NCBI GenBank assembly: GCA_014879845.1
Contig: JACSRI010000172.1
Span: forward strand, 1-40,259
DNA length: 40,259 nt
Source of the DNA: Opitutaceae bacterium
GTDB taxonomy: Bacteria; Verrucomicrobiota; Verrucomicrobiia; Opitutales; Opitutaceae
Direction of reading: 5' to 3'
The notes beneath the pieces were generated by a model. That model saw only the letters and a program-made list of their open reading frames with translations. It was not told the DNA's origin and ran no database searches. Positions 18,601 through 26,320 of this stretch are shown here, in pieces (positions within the stretch are counted from its first letter, which is position 1; each line of letters starts with the position of its first letter). Both the position numbers and the translations under genes were made by a program.

Positions 18601-19088
18601 CCGGCAAAAACCTTCTTCGGCACCGACTTCTTGTCGGCGGGGATGGGCAGGCCCTCCTCGGTGACGTGGAACACGCCCTCGGTCGTGCGGCGGTCCTTGT
18701 CCGGGTTGTGCAACACGCCTTGGTGCACGCGGTAGGACTTGAGCGCCGGGCTGGCGAAGGCGTCCTTGTCCGGCGGCAGCGAGAGCACGCGTGCGAGCCC
18801 GGCGCGATCAAGCGTGAACGTCGAGGCCGGCACGAGCGGGTCGGGACCGGCGAGTTCGGATCCGAGGTAACCGCGCAGGAAGCCGTCGATCGCCTTGTCC
18901 GCCGGGCATAGGTGCTTCACCAGCAGGCGAGACTTTTCCTGGTAGTTGGCCAGGAGCGAGCGGCTGAGCGACAGGTAGGTGAAGTCCTCTTCGCGGCCGT
19001 AGATCGGCTGACCCATGGCGGCCAGCTTGAGATTGATGAACTCGATCAGGTGCGAATCGGAGGAAGTACCGGTGGACGTGGATTGCAT
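15663..19088 (-). CDS. Candidate PPi-dependent phosphoenolpyruvate carboxykinase
   Basis: A 1141-residue soluble protein without signal peptide or membrane segments. The length is about twice that of ATP- or GTP-PEPCK and matches PPi-type PEPCK (about 1100-1150), which interconverts PEP + CO2 + phosphate with oxaloacetate + PPi. Relevant segments are ADTYFGYCKKEVKTQISYAA (323-342) and EEEHAGGA (349-356), a P-loop-like SGGGKSE (481-487) followed by FVGDINADFD (502-511), and a conserved-looking LTGKSPSTTGAGSEG (854-868). The SGGGKSE...GDIN order resembles the PEPCK kinase-1 and kinase-2 motifs. I recognise the family from its overall pattern, not from an alignment. The Met at 19088 is preferred over one 21 codons upstream because the upstream part is Arg-rich and looks non-coding. 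It has its own terminator. Confidence 0.62.
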   Translation of the reverse strand: MQSTSTGTSSDSHLIEFINLKLAAMGQPIYGREEDFTYLSLSRSLLANYQEKSRLLVKHLCPADKAIDGFLRGYLGSELAGPDPLVPASTFTLDRAGLARVLSLPPDKDAFASPALKSYRVHQGVLHNPDKDRRTTEGVFHVTEEGLPIPADKKSVPKKVFAGLLKAALNPPADLLRLPFTAGQPQEASLWVSLLLRPIVVPEIPGVSPRKTMEVRFFAPAGLVANLDFVESIFGNAGDPSLPANDARLDTTHWSGQTGCVILAPHMIHLRKKDLGLPHVSQATARQKRDGMCWTKEDEKYNDGGAFKITCRDKRGVIVTLIADTYFGYCKKEVKTQISYAANLHGMAEEEHAGGAIAFPTYDLGEDFRLSSFFPVVNHTFAEVLQRHASRLTLHPEGYAVDNTYPDIIYVPEDATFSLQTQTICFKHDGREACIRLLPGRTYMLPSGYKVEMVKPPTVLRWRLTGTTAEGTFCHKPCTVSGGGKSEISKSIADAMMAGPVFVGDINADFDQVKAIVLREYGQRFRDPSRNRPKGRPLLSAERSLGSVIKLLTPSPEYTDEYNEWLRSIPERIRDLVFILKRLYRPDWEGSWRARFSADLINNLPGNELKFRGSKLLTRYLRVGFAPDGSGAWRTFSLRRDFMPAVKIQTEDDISATAVAPASAVSGLHPEQKRAAWKFVENCESRLFQRPDDAIHRGYDKHTEADFAKSGNFFSNYEPLDRGAIAAVIDESIKFDQFTEPMQRCLRAFVEAGRPDFAVSSAHPRLVDGKPSKNPRYLQVRPDLVDPRPKYLAELGTRLYRRIPDDRPVPMPVNSVLPGRRNNPPEPGVRALCCYGPIHYQELPEFFMDAIASLTGKSPSTTGAGSEGALTKGPFNALPAIIDLNNALVGFLLTGYAAFSTAAAWVGPKYRVDHDVSLLVPEIWSRMTHAEREPGFLIAQGYLEKCEDFTHEGRKVEASRLGYRITERFARHFLGRVFSNPGSVLPEEMLRPELQDLAVFIDGVDNIVATQKRVAELYFEDGSVESACPPLKALLHIMAHGHYEGRTASDPEIRKMFTVDAMLASDWYRARLESKLRFDTGLREREVADLEAFLANPIYQGEAARLGVQESLGAAKRELARLRAARAADLAGTIGRDPALD

Positions 19089-19355
19089 GGTGCGAGTCGT
19101 GTTGCCGTAGGCGCGTGCAAGAAAACGGCCGCTCTCCCTGCGTGCAAGCAAGGCCGGCGGCCGCCGGGCAAAGAAATGCGGCTTATGGCGGCATGATGGT
19201 TCGTTCTAGGTGTGAAGTCATGCCGCAAGTCCCGGGCCACGGGTTTTCGGGAATGGAGACAGGTACGGGAAACTTGGCGTGACGCAAACGCCGCGCGCCC
19301 GCCGACCTCGGGTATTGCCCGTACGGCGACTTCGTGGCACGGCCTGTCGCGCATC

Positions 19356-20306
19356 ATGCCCGCCACGGACTACGTCACGATCCTCGGGATCATCGCACCG
19401 GTCTTTGCGATGATCGGCGCCGGGACGTTTGCGCGCTGGCGCGACTGGATGCGGCCGGAGGCGGAGGAGAGCCTGCTTCGCATCGTGGTGAACCTGCTTT
19501 TCCCGTGCCTCGTCTTCAGCTCGACGCTCGGGAACAGGGCCCTGCACGACCCCGGCAACATCGTGCTGCCGCCGCTCGTGGGGTTCGTGACGACCGGCGT
19601 GGGTTTCCTCTTCGGCTGGTATGCGGGCCGGCTCCTCGGCCTGAGCCGCGGGCACGGCCTGCGCACGTTCGCTTTCGCCATCGGCGTCTACAACTACGGC
19701 TACATCCCGATTCCGCTCATCGACCGACTCTTCGGGGCGGAGACGGTGGGCGTGCTCCTCGTCCACAACGTCGGGTGCGACCTCATCATCTGGACGGTCG
19801 GTATCATGCTGCTCGCCGGCGCCTCCTGGCGCGATGCCTGGCGCAAGGCGCTGAACCCGCCCTCCCTCTCGATCATCATCGCGCTCGCGCTCAACCTCGT
19901 CGGCGCCGGCCGCTGGGTGCCCGCGCCGCTCCTGAGCGTGGTCGGCGCCTTCGGCCTGTGTGCCGTGCCGATCGGCCTGCTCGTGACCGGTGGCTCGCTC
20001 TATGAAAACCTCACGCGCCCGCGCGAACTCTGGGCCCCGCGCATCATCCCCATGTCGCTCGTGCTGCGCCTGCTCGTGCTGCCCGTGTTGTTTCTCGTGG
20101 CGGCGAAATGGCTGCCGCTCTCGATCGAGCTGAAGCGCATCATGGTGATCCAGGCGGCGATGCCGGCGGGTGTGGGTCCGCTCATCATCGCGCGCCACTA
20201 CGGCGGCCACCCGCTCACCGCGGCGCAGATCATTTTCGCCACCACGGTGGTCGGGCTCTTTGTCATCCCGTGGTGGATCCGCCTGGGGCTGGCGTGGATC
20301 GGGTGA
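19356..20306 (+). CDS. AEC-family (auxin efflux carrier-like) transporter
   Basis: A 316-residue permease with about ten hydrophobic helices in two halves, the normal size for bacterial AEC proteins. VNLLFPCLVFSS in the first half, the FAIGVYNYGYIPIPL segment and QAAMPAGVGPLIIA with HPLTAAQIIFATT in the second half are typical. Bacterial members move small organic acids or amino acids such as malate or malonate; the substrate here is unknown. The start at 19356 is the Met just before the first helix; the open frame upstream lacks hydrophobic character. It diverges from the PEPCK-like gene across 267 nt. Confidence 0.9.
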   Translation: MPATDYVTILGIIAPVFAMIGAGTFARWRDWMRPEAEESLLRIVVNLLFPCLVFSSTLGNRALHDPGNIVLPPLVGFVTTGVGFLFGWYAGRLLGLSRGHGLRTFAFAIGVYNYGYIPIPLIDRLFGAETVGVLLVHNVGCDLIIWTVGIMLLAGASWRDAWRKALNPPSLSIIIALALNLVGAGRWVPAPLLSVVGAFGLCAVPIGLLVTGGSLYENLTRPRELWAPRIIPMSLVLRLLVLPVLFLVAAKWLPLSIELKRIMVIQAAMPAGVGPLIIARHYGGHPLTAAQIIFATTVVGLFVIPWWIRLGLAWIG

Positions 20307-20419
20307 AGGGAACGGCGAGTTCTGAATGCCGCATGCCGGGTGCGGAGTGGACGAGCCGCAGACGATGACTCAGTCGCGAACTCGCTCGCTCACCGGTGGC
20401 GAATCCATCGCCCCCTGCC

Positions 20420-22219
20420 TCATGAGCCTCCGCCCGTCCCCGCCTGTTTCGCGTGCAGGCGCGCATAGAGGCCGCCGCGGCGCAACAGCGCGTCGTGCGT
20501 GCCGATCTCCGCGATCCGGCCCTGGTCGAGCACGACGATGCGGTGCGCGTCGCGGATGGTGGACAGGCGATGGGCGACAACAAACGTCGTGCGCCCGCGC
20601 ATGAGACGGCCGAGCGCCTCCTGGATCAGCGCCTCGGTCTCGGTGTCGAGCGCGGAGGTCGCCTCGTCGAGGATGAGCACGCGCGGGTCGCGGATGAGCG
20701 CGCGCGCGATGGCCAGGCGCTGCTTCTGGCCGCCGGAGAGCCGCGCGCCCTTCTCGCCCACCGGCGTGGCCAGGCCCTGCGGCAGATTCTGCACGAAGTC
20801 CCAGGCGTTGGCGTCGCGCAACGCACGCTCCACAACCTCGTCCGGGACGGCCGGCAGGCCGTAGACGACGTTCTCCCGGATCGTGCCGTCGAACAGGATC
20901 GACTCCTGCGGCACGACTGCGAGGAACCGCCGGTAGGTGCGCAGGTCGTGCGCCTCCATGTCCCGTCCGTCGCAGAGCAGGCGTCCGCCGGTCGGCCGGA
21001 TGAAGCCGATGACGAGGTTGAGGATGGTGGACTTGCCCGCGCCCGAGGGGCCGACCAGCGCGATCGTCTCGCCGGGCTGCACGTCGAGGGAAAACCCGTG
21101 CAGTGCCGCGAGCGCCGAGCCTGGGTAGGCGAAGCTCACGTCCTCGAAGGTGAACTGCCCGCGCACGTCGGCGACGGCGATCTTGCCCTCGTTGTTCTCC
21201 AGGTCGGGGCACTGCAGCACCTCGCCGATCGAGCGGATCGACTCGAGGCCCCGGGTGATCTGCGGCGCCATGCCGACCAAGCCGAGGACCGAGCCGGTGA
21301 TGAGCGCGAAGTAGGAGGAGACGAGCACGACCTCGCCCGCGGTGATCCCGCCCCAGCCGGCGAGCGCGGCGGCCGCGGCGAGGATGAGGCAGCCCATGCT
21401 GAAGCCCTGGAACGAGACCCACGAGAGCGCGCCGAACTTGGCGTTGAGCTTGTCCATCTCCAGCCCGGCCGAGCGCACGCGCTCGAGCGATTCGCCCACG
21501 CGCGCGAGCGCGACCGTCTCCAGTCCGTGGGCACGCGTGATGGGAAGCAGGTGCGTCATCTCGGTCACGCGCGCGGACATGCGCTCGATCTCCTCGCGGA
21601 AGGCGGCGTTGCGCGAGGCGAGCGGCTTGCGCAGCGCGTAGACCACGGCGGCGCCGAGCGGCACCGTCAGCACGTAGACGAGGTCGAACCACGGCTGCAC
21701 CCACGCCGTGATGATGAGCGCGAAGAGGATGTTGGTGGCGCAGGAGAGCCCGCCGTCGAAGAGCACGCGCGTGAGCTGCTCGATCGACTCGACGTCGCGC
21801 AGCACCTTGGTCTGCAGCGCCGCCGCGCTCTGCCGCGCGTAGTAGCCGATCGAGAGATGCTGCAGGCGCCGGCACAACGCCGAGCGCAGCTGCGTCTCCA
21901 TCGTGCGCACCGCGGTGCTCAGCGCCCAGACGAACCCGTAGTGCCCGGGCACGTTCTGCGCGAGCACGACGGCGAGGATCGCGGCATTGACCCAGAGTTC
22001 GCGCGGCGAGTGCGCCGCGGGGTTGGCCACGATGTCGACCACACGCGCGGTGATCGCCGGCATGAGCCACATCGGGCTGTGCTTGACCGTGAACAGCAGC
22101 GAGGCGAGTGCGAGTCGCCCGCGCTGGCCCCGGTAGAGGAAGAGCAGGGTGCGCAGCGGATGCTCGCCGGAGAACCGGCGGTCGAGCGGGTGGGCGGTGT
22201 CGTTCGCGGTGGACGCCAT
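20420..22219 (-). CDS. ABC exporter half-transporter (fused membrane and ATPase domains)
   Basis: A 599-residue protein. An exporter-type transmembrane domain (about 25-330, six helices) precedes an ATPase domain. Walker A is GPSGAGKS (390-397), the signature LSGGQ is at 494-498, Walker B VLILDE at 514-519 and the switch His at 550. It would work as a homodimer or with a partner, exporting lipid, drug or peptide; the MsbA/multidrug-type half cannot be assigned a substrate. No partner gene is adjacent. The leader GGCCCACCTTCC before ATG is pyrimidine-rich with no Shine-Dalgarno. Confidence 0.95.
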   Translation of the reverse strand: MASTANDTAHPLDRRFSGEHPLRTLLFLYRGQRGRLALASLLFTVKHSPMWLMPAITARVVDIVANPAAHSPRELWVNAAILAVVLAQNVPGHYGFVWALSTAVRTMETQLRSALCRRLQHLSIGYYARQSAAALQTKVLRDVESIEQLTRVLFDGGLSCATNILFALIITAWVQPWFDLVYVLTVPLGAAVVYALRKPLASRNAAFREEIERMSARVTEMTHLLPITRAHGLETVALARVGESLERVRSAGLEMDKLNAKFGALSWVSFQGFSMGCLILAAAAALAGWGGITAGEVVLVSSYFALITGSVLGLVGMAPQITRGLESIRSIGEVLQCPDLENNEGKIAVADVRGQFTFEDVSFAYPGSALAALHGFSLDVQPGETIALVGPSGAGKSTILNLVIGFIRPTGGRLLCDGRDMEAHDLRTYRRFLAVVPQESILFDGTIRENVVYGLPAVPDEVVERALRDANAWDFVQNLPQGLATPVGEKGARLSGGQKQRLAIARALIRDPRVLILDEATSALDTETEALIQEALGRLMRGRTTFVVAHRLSTIRDAHRIVVLDQGRIAEIGTHDALLRRGGLYARLHAKQAGTGGGS

Positions 22220-22312
22220 GGAAGGTGGGCCGGACGGAAGCCTCCAGTGAACCCCGGTGCCGCGGAAGCCGAAATCACGGCGTTCGTCGCACCGGAGAAT
22301 GCTGCCCGTGCC

Positions 22313-23506
22313 TCAGAGCTCGTCGTCCTCGTCGCGCGGCGGGCCGGCGAAAAGGACGAGCGAGGCGGTGTAGCCGTGCAGGAAACTGCGCGGGCCGACC
22401 GGCCCGAATTCGCCGTTGCCGAAGAAACCGGCGGTGGCGTGCGGCCCGAGGATCTGCCGCACGAGCGCGGCGTCGTGGTCGGGCTCGCCGAACAGGCCGG
22501 AGCCGCGTCCGTTGCACAGGCACAGGCAGCCGCCGTAGATGTGCGCGCGTCCGACGCGGTCGCGCAGGCGTCCGAGGAGCGTGCGGATCTCCTCGTCGGC
22601 CGAGGCCGCGTCGCGCAACTGGAACTGCAACGTCTGGCCGGCGCGCGGCAGGGCGGCGACGGCCAGCGCGCCGGTCTCGGGATCGGCGCCGACGAGGTTG
22701 CGCACGAGGAAGTCGCCGCGGTGGTGCTCCTCCTGATACTCATCGACGACGAGCCCGGCGAAGAAGTTGCCGCGGCTGCGGCGCTTGAGCGTGTCGCGCA
22801 GGTGCTCGAAGGTCTCCTCGAGCACGGTCACGGCCGGGCGGTTGCCGATGCGGTGGATGAGGTTCCCCTCCACGCGCGTGATCGTCCACTCCTCGCCGAC
22901 CGGCGTGCAGCCCTGCGCGACCAGACCGAGCAGGCGCACGCCGGAGAAGCCGAGCACCACGCCGCCCTGGCTGATGACCCGCCCGTCGAGATAGACCTGC
23001 GCGCGCGCCTCCACCGACGGCCCGGCGGCCAGGCCGCCGTAGACCGGCACCCCGGGAAACTGCGCCTGCCACGCCTCGAGCCAGGCCTCGGCGTCGGTCT
23101 GGAACGGCTCGAGGAAGGCGAGGCAGCCGGTCAGCGACTGCGCCGCCCACGCGGGCTTCGGCGGAGGAGATTCCGGATCGAAGGGTTCCACCACGTGCGC
23201 CTGCACCGTGGCTTCAGGTAATGAATACAGTGCGAGCGCGAGTCCGCGCCCATCCTCGTGCTCGCGCCCGTCCACGACCAGGCCCGGCGACGAGCAGCCG
23301 GCGAGCAGCGGGATCTGCGCATGGACGCGCAGCAGCTCGAGCAGCGCCTCCGCGCGCTCGAAATACTCGGGCGCCATGAAGACCAGCCCGAACGTGACCG
23401 GCCGCGAGCCCAGTCCGCGCCGGAGCGACTCCGCCCAGGCGCGCAGGCCGCTCTCGTCCCAGCCGCCGGCCCAGCGTCCCGCGATGCTGTGCGCCGGTTC
23501 GTTCAT
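22313..23506 (-). CDS. FIST-domain sensory protein (FIST_N + FIST_C)
   Basis: A 397-residue protein. The segment LLAGCSSPGLVVDGRE (residues about 67-82) and PVYGGLAAGP are FIST_N hallmarks; the C-terminal half (about 230-380) with YGGCLCLCNGRGSGLFG and TAGFFGNGEFGPVG is FIST_C. FIST domains are predicted small-ligand (amino-acid-like) sensors usually tied to signalling proteins. Here the ATG overlaps the stop of the upstream histidine kinase as ATGA, so the FIST protein probably supplies that kinase with a ligand signal. It has no signal peptide or effector domain of its own. Confidence 0.9.
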   Translation of the reverse strand: MNEPAHSIAGRWAGGWDESGLRAWAESLRRGLGSRPVTFGLVFMAPEYFERAEALLELLRVHAQIPLLAGCSSPGLVVDGREHEDGRGLALALYSLPEATVQAHVVEPFDPESPPPKPAWAAQSLTGCLAFLEPFQTDAEAWLEAWQAQFPGVPVYGGLAAGPSVEARAQVYLDGRVISQGGVVLGFSGVRLLGLVAQGCTPVGEEWTITRVEGNLIHRIGNRPAVTVLEETFEHLRDTLKRRSRGNFFAGLVVDEYQEEHHRGDFLVRNLVGADPETGALAVAALPRAGQTLQFQLRDAASADEEIRTLLGRLRDRVGRAHIYGGCLCLCNGRGSGLFGEPDHDAALVRQILGPHATAGFFGNGEFGPVGPRSFLHGYTASLVLFAGPPRDEDDEL

Positions 23507-26274
23507 GGCATCGGCGCGACGGGCGCCGGGAGCGGCGCCATCGGCACGCGCACGGTCGCGCGCAGGCCGCCGCGGTTTTCCAGGGTGAGCGTGCCCTGCA
23601 GCTGCTCGACGAGCATGCGCACGATGCGGAAGCCAAGGCCGCCGCCGCGGCCCTCGATGTCGGTGTCCTCCGGCAGGCCCACACCGTCGTCGCTCACCAT
23701 CACGCGCGCGGTGTCGCCCGGATCGGCGGCTATGGCGATGTCGATGCGGCCGGCGCGTCCTTCGGGGAAGGCGTACTTGAGCGAGTTGGTCACGAGCTCG
23801 TTGAGCACGAGCCCGAGCGGGATGGCCTGGTCGATCGAGAGAGCGAGCGGCACGCCCGTGACGTCGATCACGACGGGCGCGCGCGAGCCGACCGTGAGCT
23901 GGTTGAGAAAGCCGACGAGATTCTCCGCGAAGGAGAAGAAGTCGATCGAGACGAGGTTCTGGGCCTGGTAGAGTTTCTCGTGCACCATGGACATGGCCAT
24001 GACGCGGCTGATCGAGTTCTCCAGGGCCTCGAGGGCGACGCTGTCGCTGACGCGGCGGGCCTGCATGCGCAGGAGCGCGGAGATGATCTGCAGGTTGTTC
24101 TTAACGCGGTGGTAGACTTCCTTGAGCAGCACCTCCTTTTCCATGAGCGAGGCGCGCAGGCGCTCCTCCGACTCCTTGAGGTGGGAGATGTCGGTCACGC
24201 GCATGAGTGTGGCGCCGAGCACCTCCATGCCGAGGCGCACCATCGCGATCTGCCCCCAGAAGACGCGGCTGCGCGCGGTCACGAACTGCACCTCGCCGAT
24301 CCAGGTCTCGCCGCGCTCCATGCGTGTACGCATGTCGGCGAGCTCCTCGTCCTTGAGCGGGCGCCGCAGCAGGGTCGTGGCCGCCGCGTCGATGAGCTCG
24401 CGCTCGCTCGCGCGCTCGAACATCTCCACCGCGCGCGGGTTGCACTCGACGATCGTGCCGGAGGCGGTGTCGAGCAGGAGCAGCGCGTCCGAGGAACTGG
24501 CGAAGACGGCGGCGAACTTGCGCTCGCTCGTGCGCAGGGCCTCCTGCGCGAGCCGGCGCTGCGTCACGTCGACCAGCGTGCCGGACACGCCGACGACGCG
24601 GTTGGCGTGGTCGATCTGGGCCTGCGCGGTGACGCGCAGCCACACGTGGTCGCCGCGGCGGTGGAGGAAACGCAGCTCGCTCTCGATCGTCTCGTTGCGG
24701 CCCGAGATGAGCCGGCCGAAACCCTCGAGCGCGGCGGCCGCGTCGTCGCGTGCGACGAACTCGGCGAAGCGCTGCCCGATGCTGGCCTCGACCGTGTAGC
24801 CGGTGAGCGCCTGCCAGGTGGGGTTGAGAAACCGCCAGCGCGCCTCGAGATCGATCTGGAACACGCCTTCGCTCAGGCCGGCGAGGAGGTCCTCGTAGCG
24901 GCGTTCGCTCGCCGCTAGGGCGCCGAGCGCCTGTTCCCGGCCGATGGCCTGGCCGATGTTGGAGGCGACCGTGCCGAGGGCGGAGCGCTCGGCCGGCGTC
25001 CAGCGCCGCGGCTCGCTGCAGTGGTCGAAGACGATGTGGCCCCACACGCGCTGGTCGACACGGATGGGGAAGGTGAGCAGCGCGACCACGCCATGCGCGG
25101 CGATGAGTTCGCGCTCGGGGTGGTGCAGGTCGTCGAGCGTCACCTCGACGGGCTCGCCCGCGTTGATCCGGTTGACGATGCTGTCGTTGCCGAGGTCGGA
25201 AAGGGGATATTCGGCCAGGCGGGCGTCGCTGAAGAGAGAATAGATGGAGTCGCGGGCCCACTCCGCGCGCAGCGAGCTGGCGGGCTCGCCCGACCGGGAG
25301 TGCGGGTGAAACTCGAACACGGCCACGCGGTCGGTCTCGGCCGCGAGACCGAGCACGCGCAACACGTCGGGCAGCGTGTCGACCACGCGGCCGGCGGTGA
25401 GGAGCAGGCGATTGGCCTCGGCGATGCCCTCGAAGAGCTGCTCGCCGCGGCGCATGGCCTCCTCGGCGATGCGCCGCTCGGTGAAGTCGCGCGAGACGCT
25501 GAGCAGCTGCACGACGTGCCCGGCCGCATCGGTGATCGGCTCGATCGTGGTCTCGAGCCACACATAGTGGCCGCGTCGGTGGCGCACGCGCAGGACGAGG
25601 GGGAAACTGCGCCGGCCGTTGAGCACGACCTGCTGCACCTCGTGGGCGAGCCGCGGCAGGTCGTCGGGATGGCCGAAGGCCTCCGGATCGCGGCCGATCC
25701 ATTCCGCCGGCTCGTAACCAAGGATCGGATGCACGGCGGCGGAGACGAAATGGAAGGTGCGGTCGATGCCGTGCAGGCAGATGATGTCGCGGATGTTGTC
25801 GGCGATGAGCTGCAGGTTGATCTGCTGCGCGCGCAACGCGGAGCGCGCCTGCTGCCAGTCGCGCCGCATGGCGCGCTCCTCCAGCGCGCGCTGGATCGCG
25901 GGCGCGAGGCGGCCGAGGCGGTCCTTGAGCACGTAGTCGGTGGCGCCGTGGCGCAGGCTGTCGACGGCGAGGTCCTCGCCCATGACGCCGGAGACGAAGA
26001 TGAACGGCACGTCCGGGCAGGCCTCGTGTGCGATCTCGAGCGCACGCCAGCCGTCCCAGGCCGGCAGGCGGAAGTCGGCCAGGATGATCTCAATGGCCGA
26101 TTCGCGGCACGCGGTGGCGAACGCCTCGAGATCGACGACGCGCTCGATCACGGGATCGAGGCCGTCCTGTCGCAGCCGCGTGGTGACGAGCGCGACGTCG
26201 GCGTCGTTTTCCTCGAGCAGGAGGATGCGGATGGTCGAGGGCGAGGGGAGCGGCGTGTCGTCGGGCGGGCTCAC
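23503..26274 (-). CDS. REC-PAS-GAF-PAS-PAS sensor histidine kinase (HisKA_2 type)
   Basis: A 923-residue soluble protein. An N-terminal receiver (about 15-130) has D67 in ILADFRLPAWDG and the KDRLGRL Lys at 117. A PAS/PAC domain spans about 152-268, a GAF-like domain 285-450, and two further PAS domains about 455-575 and 583-700. A HisKA_2 dimerisation domain follows with H722 in YHRVKNNLQ, then HATPase with NELVTNSLKYAFPEG and DDGVGLPE. No Met precedes the receiver, so GTG at 26274 is the chosen start; the upstream methyltransferase stop is 46 nt away. It is coupled by ATGA overlap to the FIST gene. HisKA_2 kinases usually act with separate response regulators; none is adjacent. Confidence 0.9.
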   Translation of the reverse strand: MSPPDDTPLPSPSTIRILLLEENDADVALVTTRLRQDGLDPVIERVVDLEAFATACRESAIEIILADFRLPAWDGWRALEIAHEACPDVPFIFVSGVMGEDLAVDSLRHGATDYVLKDRLGRLAPAIQRALEERAMRRDWQQARSALRAQQINLQLIADNIRDIICLHGIDRTFHFVSAAVHPILGYEPAEWIGRDPEAFGHPDDLPRLAHEVQQVVLNGRRSFPLVLRVRHRRGHYVWLETTIEPITDAAGHVVQLLSVSRDFTERRIAEEAMRRGEQLFEGIAEANRLLLTAGRVVDTLPDVLRVLGLAAETDRVAVFEFHPHSRSGEPASSLRAEWARDSIYSLFSDARLAEYPLSDLGNDSIVNRINAGEPVEVTLDDLHHPERELIAAHGVVALLTFPIRVDQRVWGHIVFDHCSEPRRWTPAERSALGTVASNIGQAIGREQALGALAASERRYEDLLAGLSEGVFQIDLEARWRFLNPTWQALTGYTVEASIGQRFAEFVARDDAAAALEGFGRLISGRNETIESELRFLHRRGDHVWLRVTAQAQIDHANRVVGVSGTLVDVTQRRLAQEALRTSERKFAAVFASSSDALLLLDTASGTIVECNPRAVEMFERASERELIDAAATTLLRRPLKDEELADMRTRMERGETWIGEVQFVTARSRVFWGQIAMVRLGMEVLGATLMRVTDISHLKESEERLRASLMEKEVLLKEVYHRVKNNLQIISALLRMQARRVSDSVALEALENSISRVMAMSMVHEKLYQAQNLVSIDFFSFAENLVGFLNQLTVGSRAPVVIDVTGVPLALSIDQAIPLGLVLNELVTNSLKYAFPEGRAGRIDIAIAADPGDTARVMVSDDGVGLPEDTDIEGRGGGLGFRIVRMLVEQLQGTLTLENRGGLRATVRVPMAPLPAPVAPMP

Positions 26275-26320
26275 GAGGGACCGGCGTCGGCGCCGGATTG
26301 TCGGTCGCGCGCCGGCACGG

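Noticed and set aside
15627-18911. A 1094-codon open frame on the plus strand
   Set aside because: It lies fully antisense to the PEPCK-like gene, has an Arg/Glu/Gly/Val-rich product without domains, and reflects the lack of stop codons in high-GC antisense frames.
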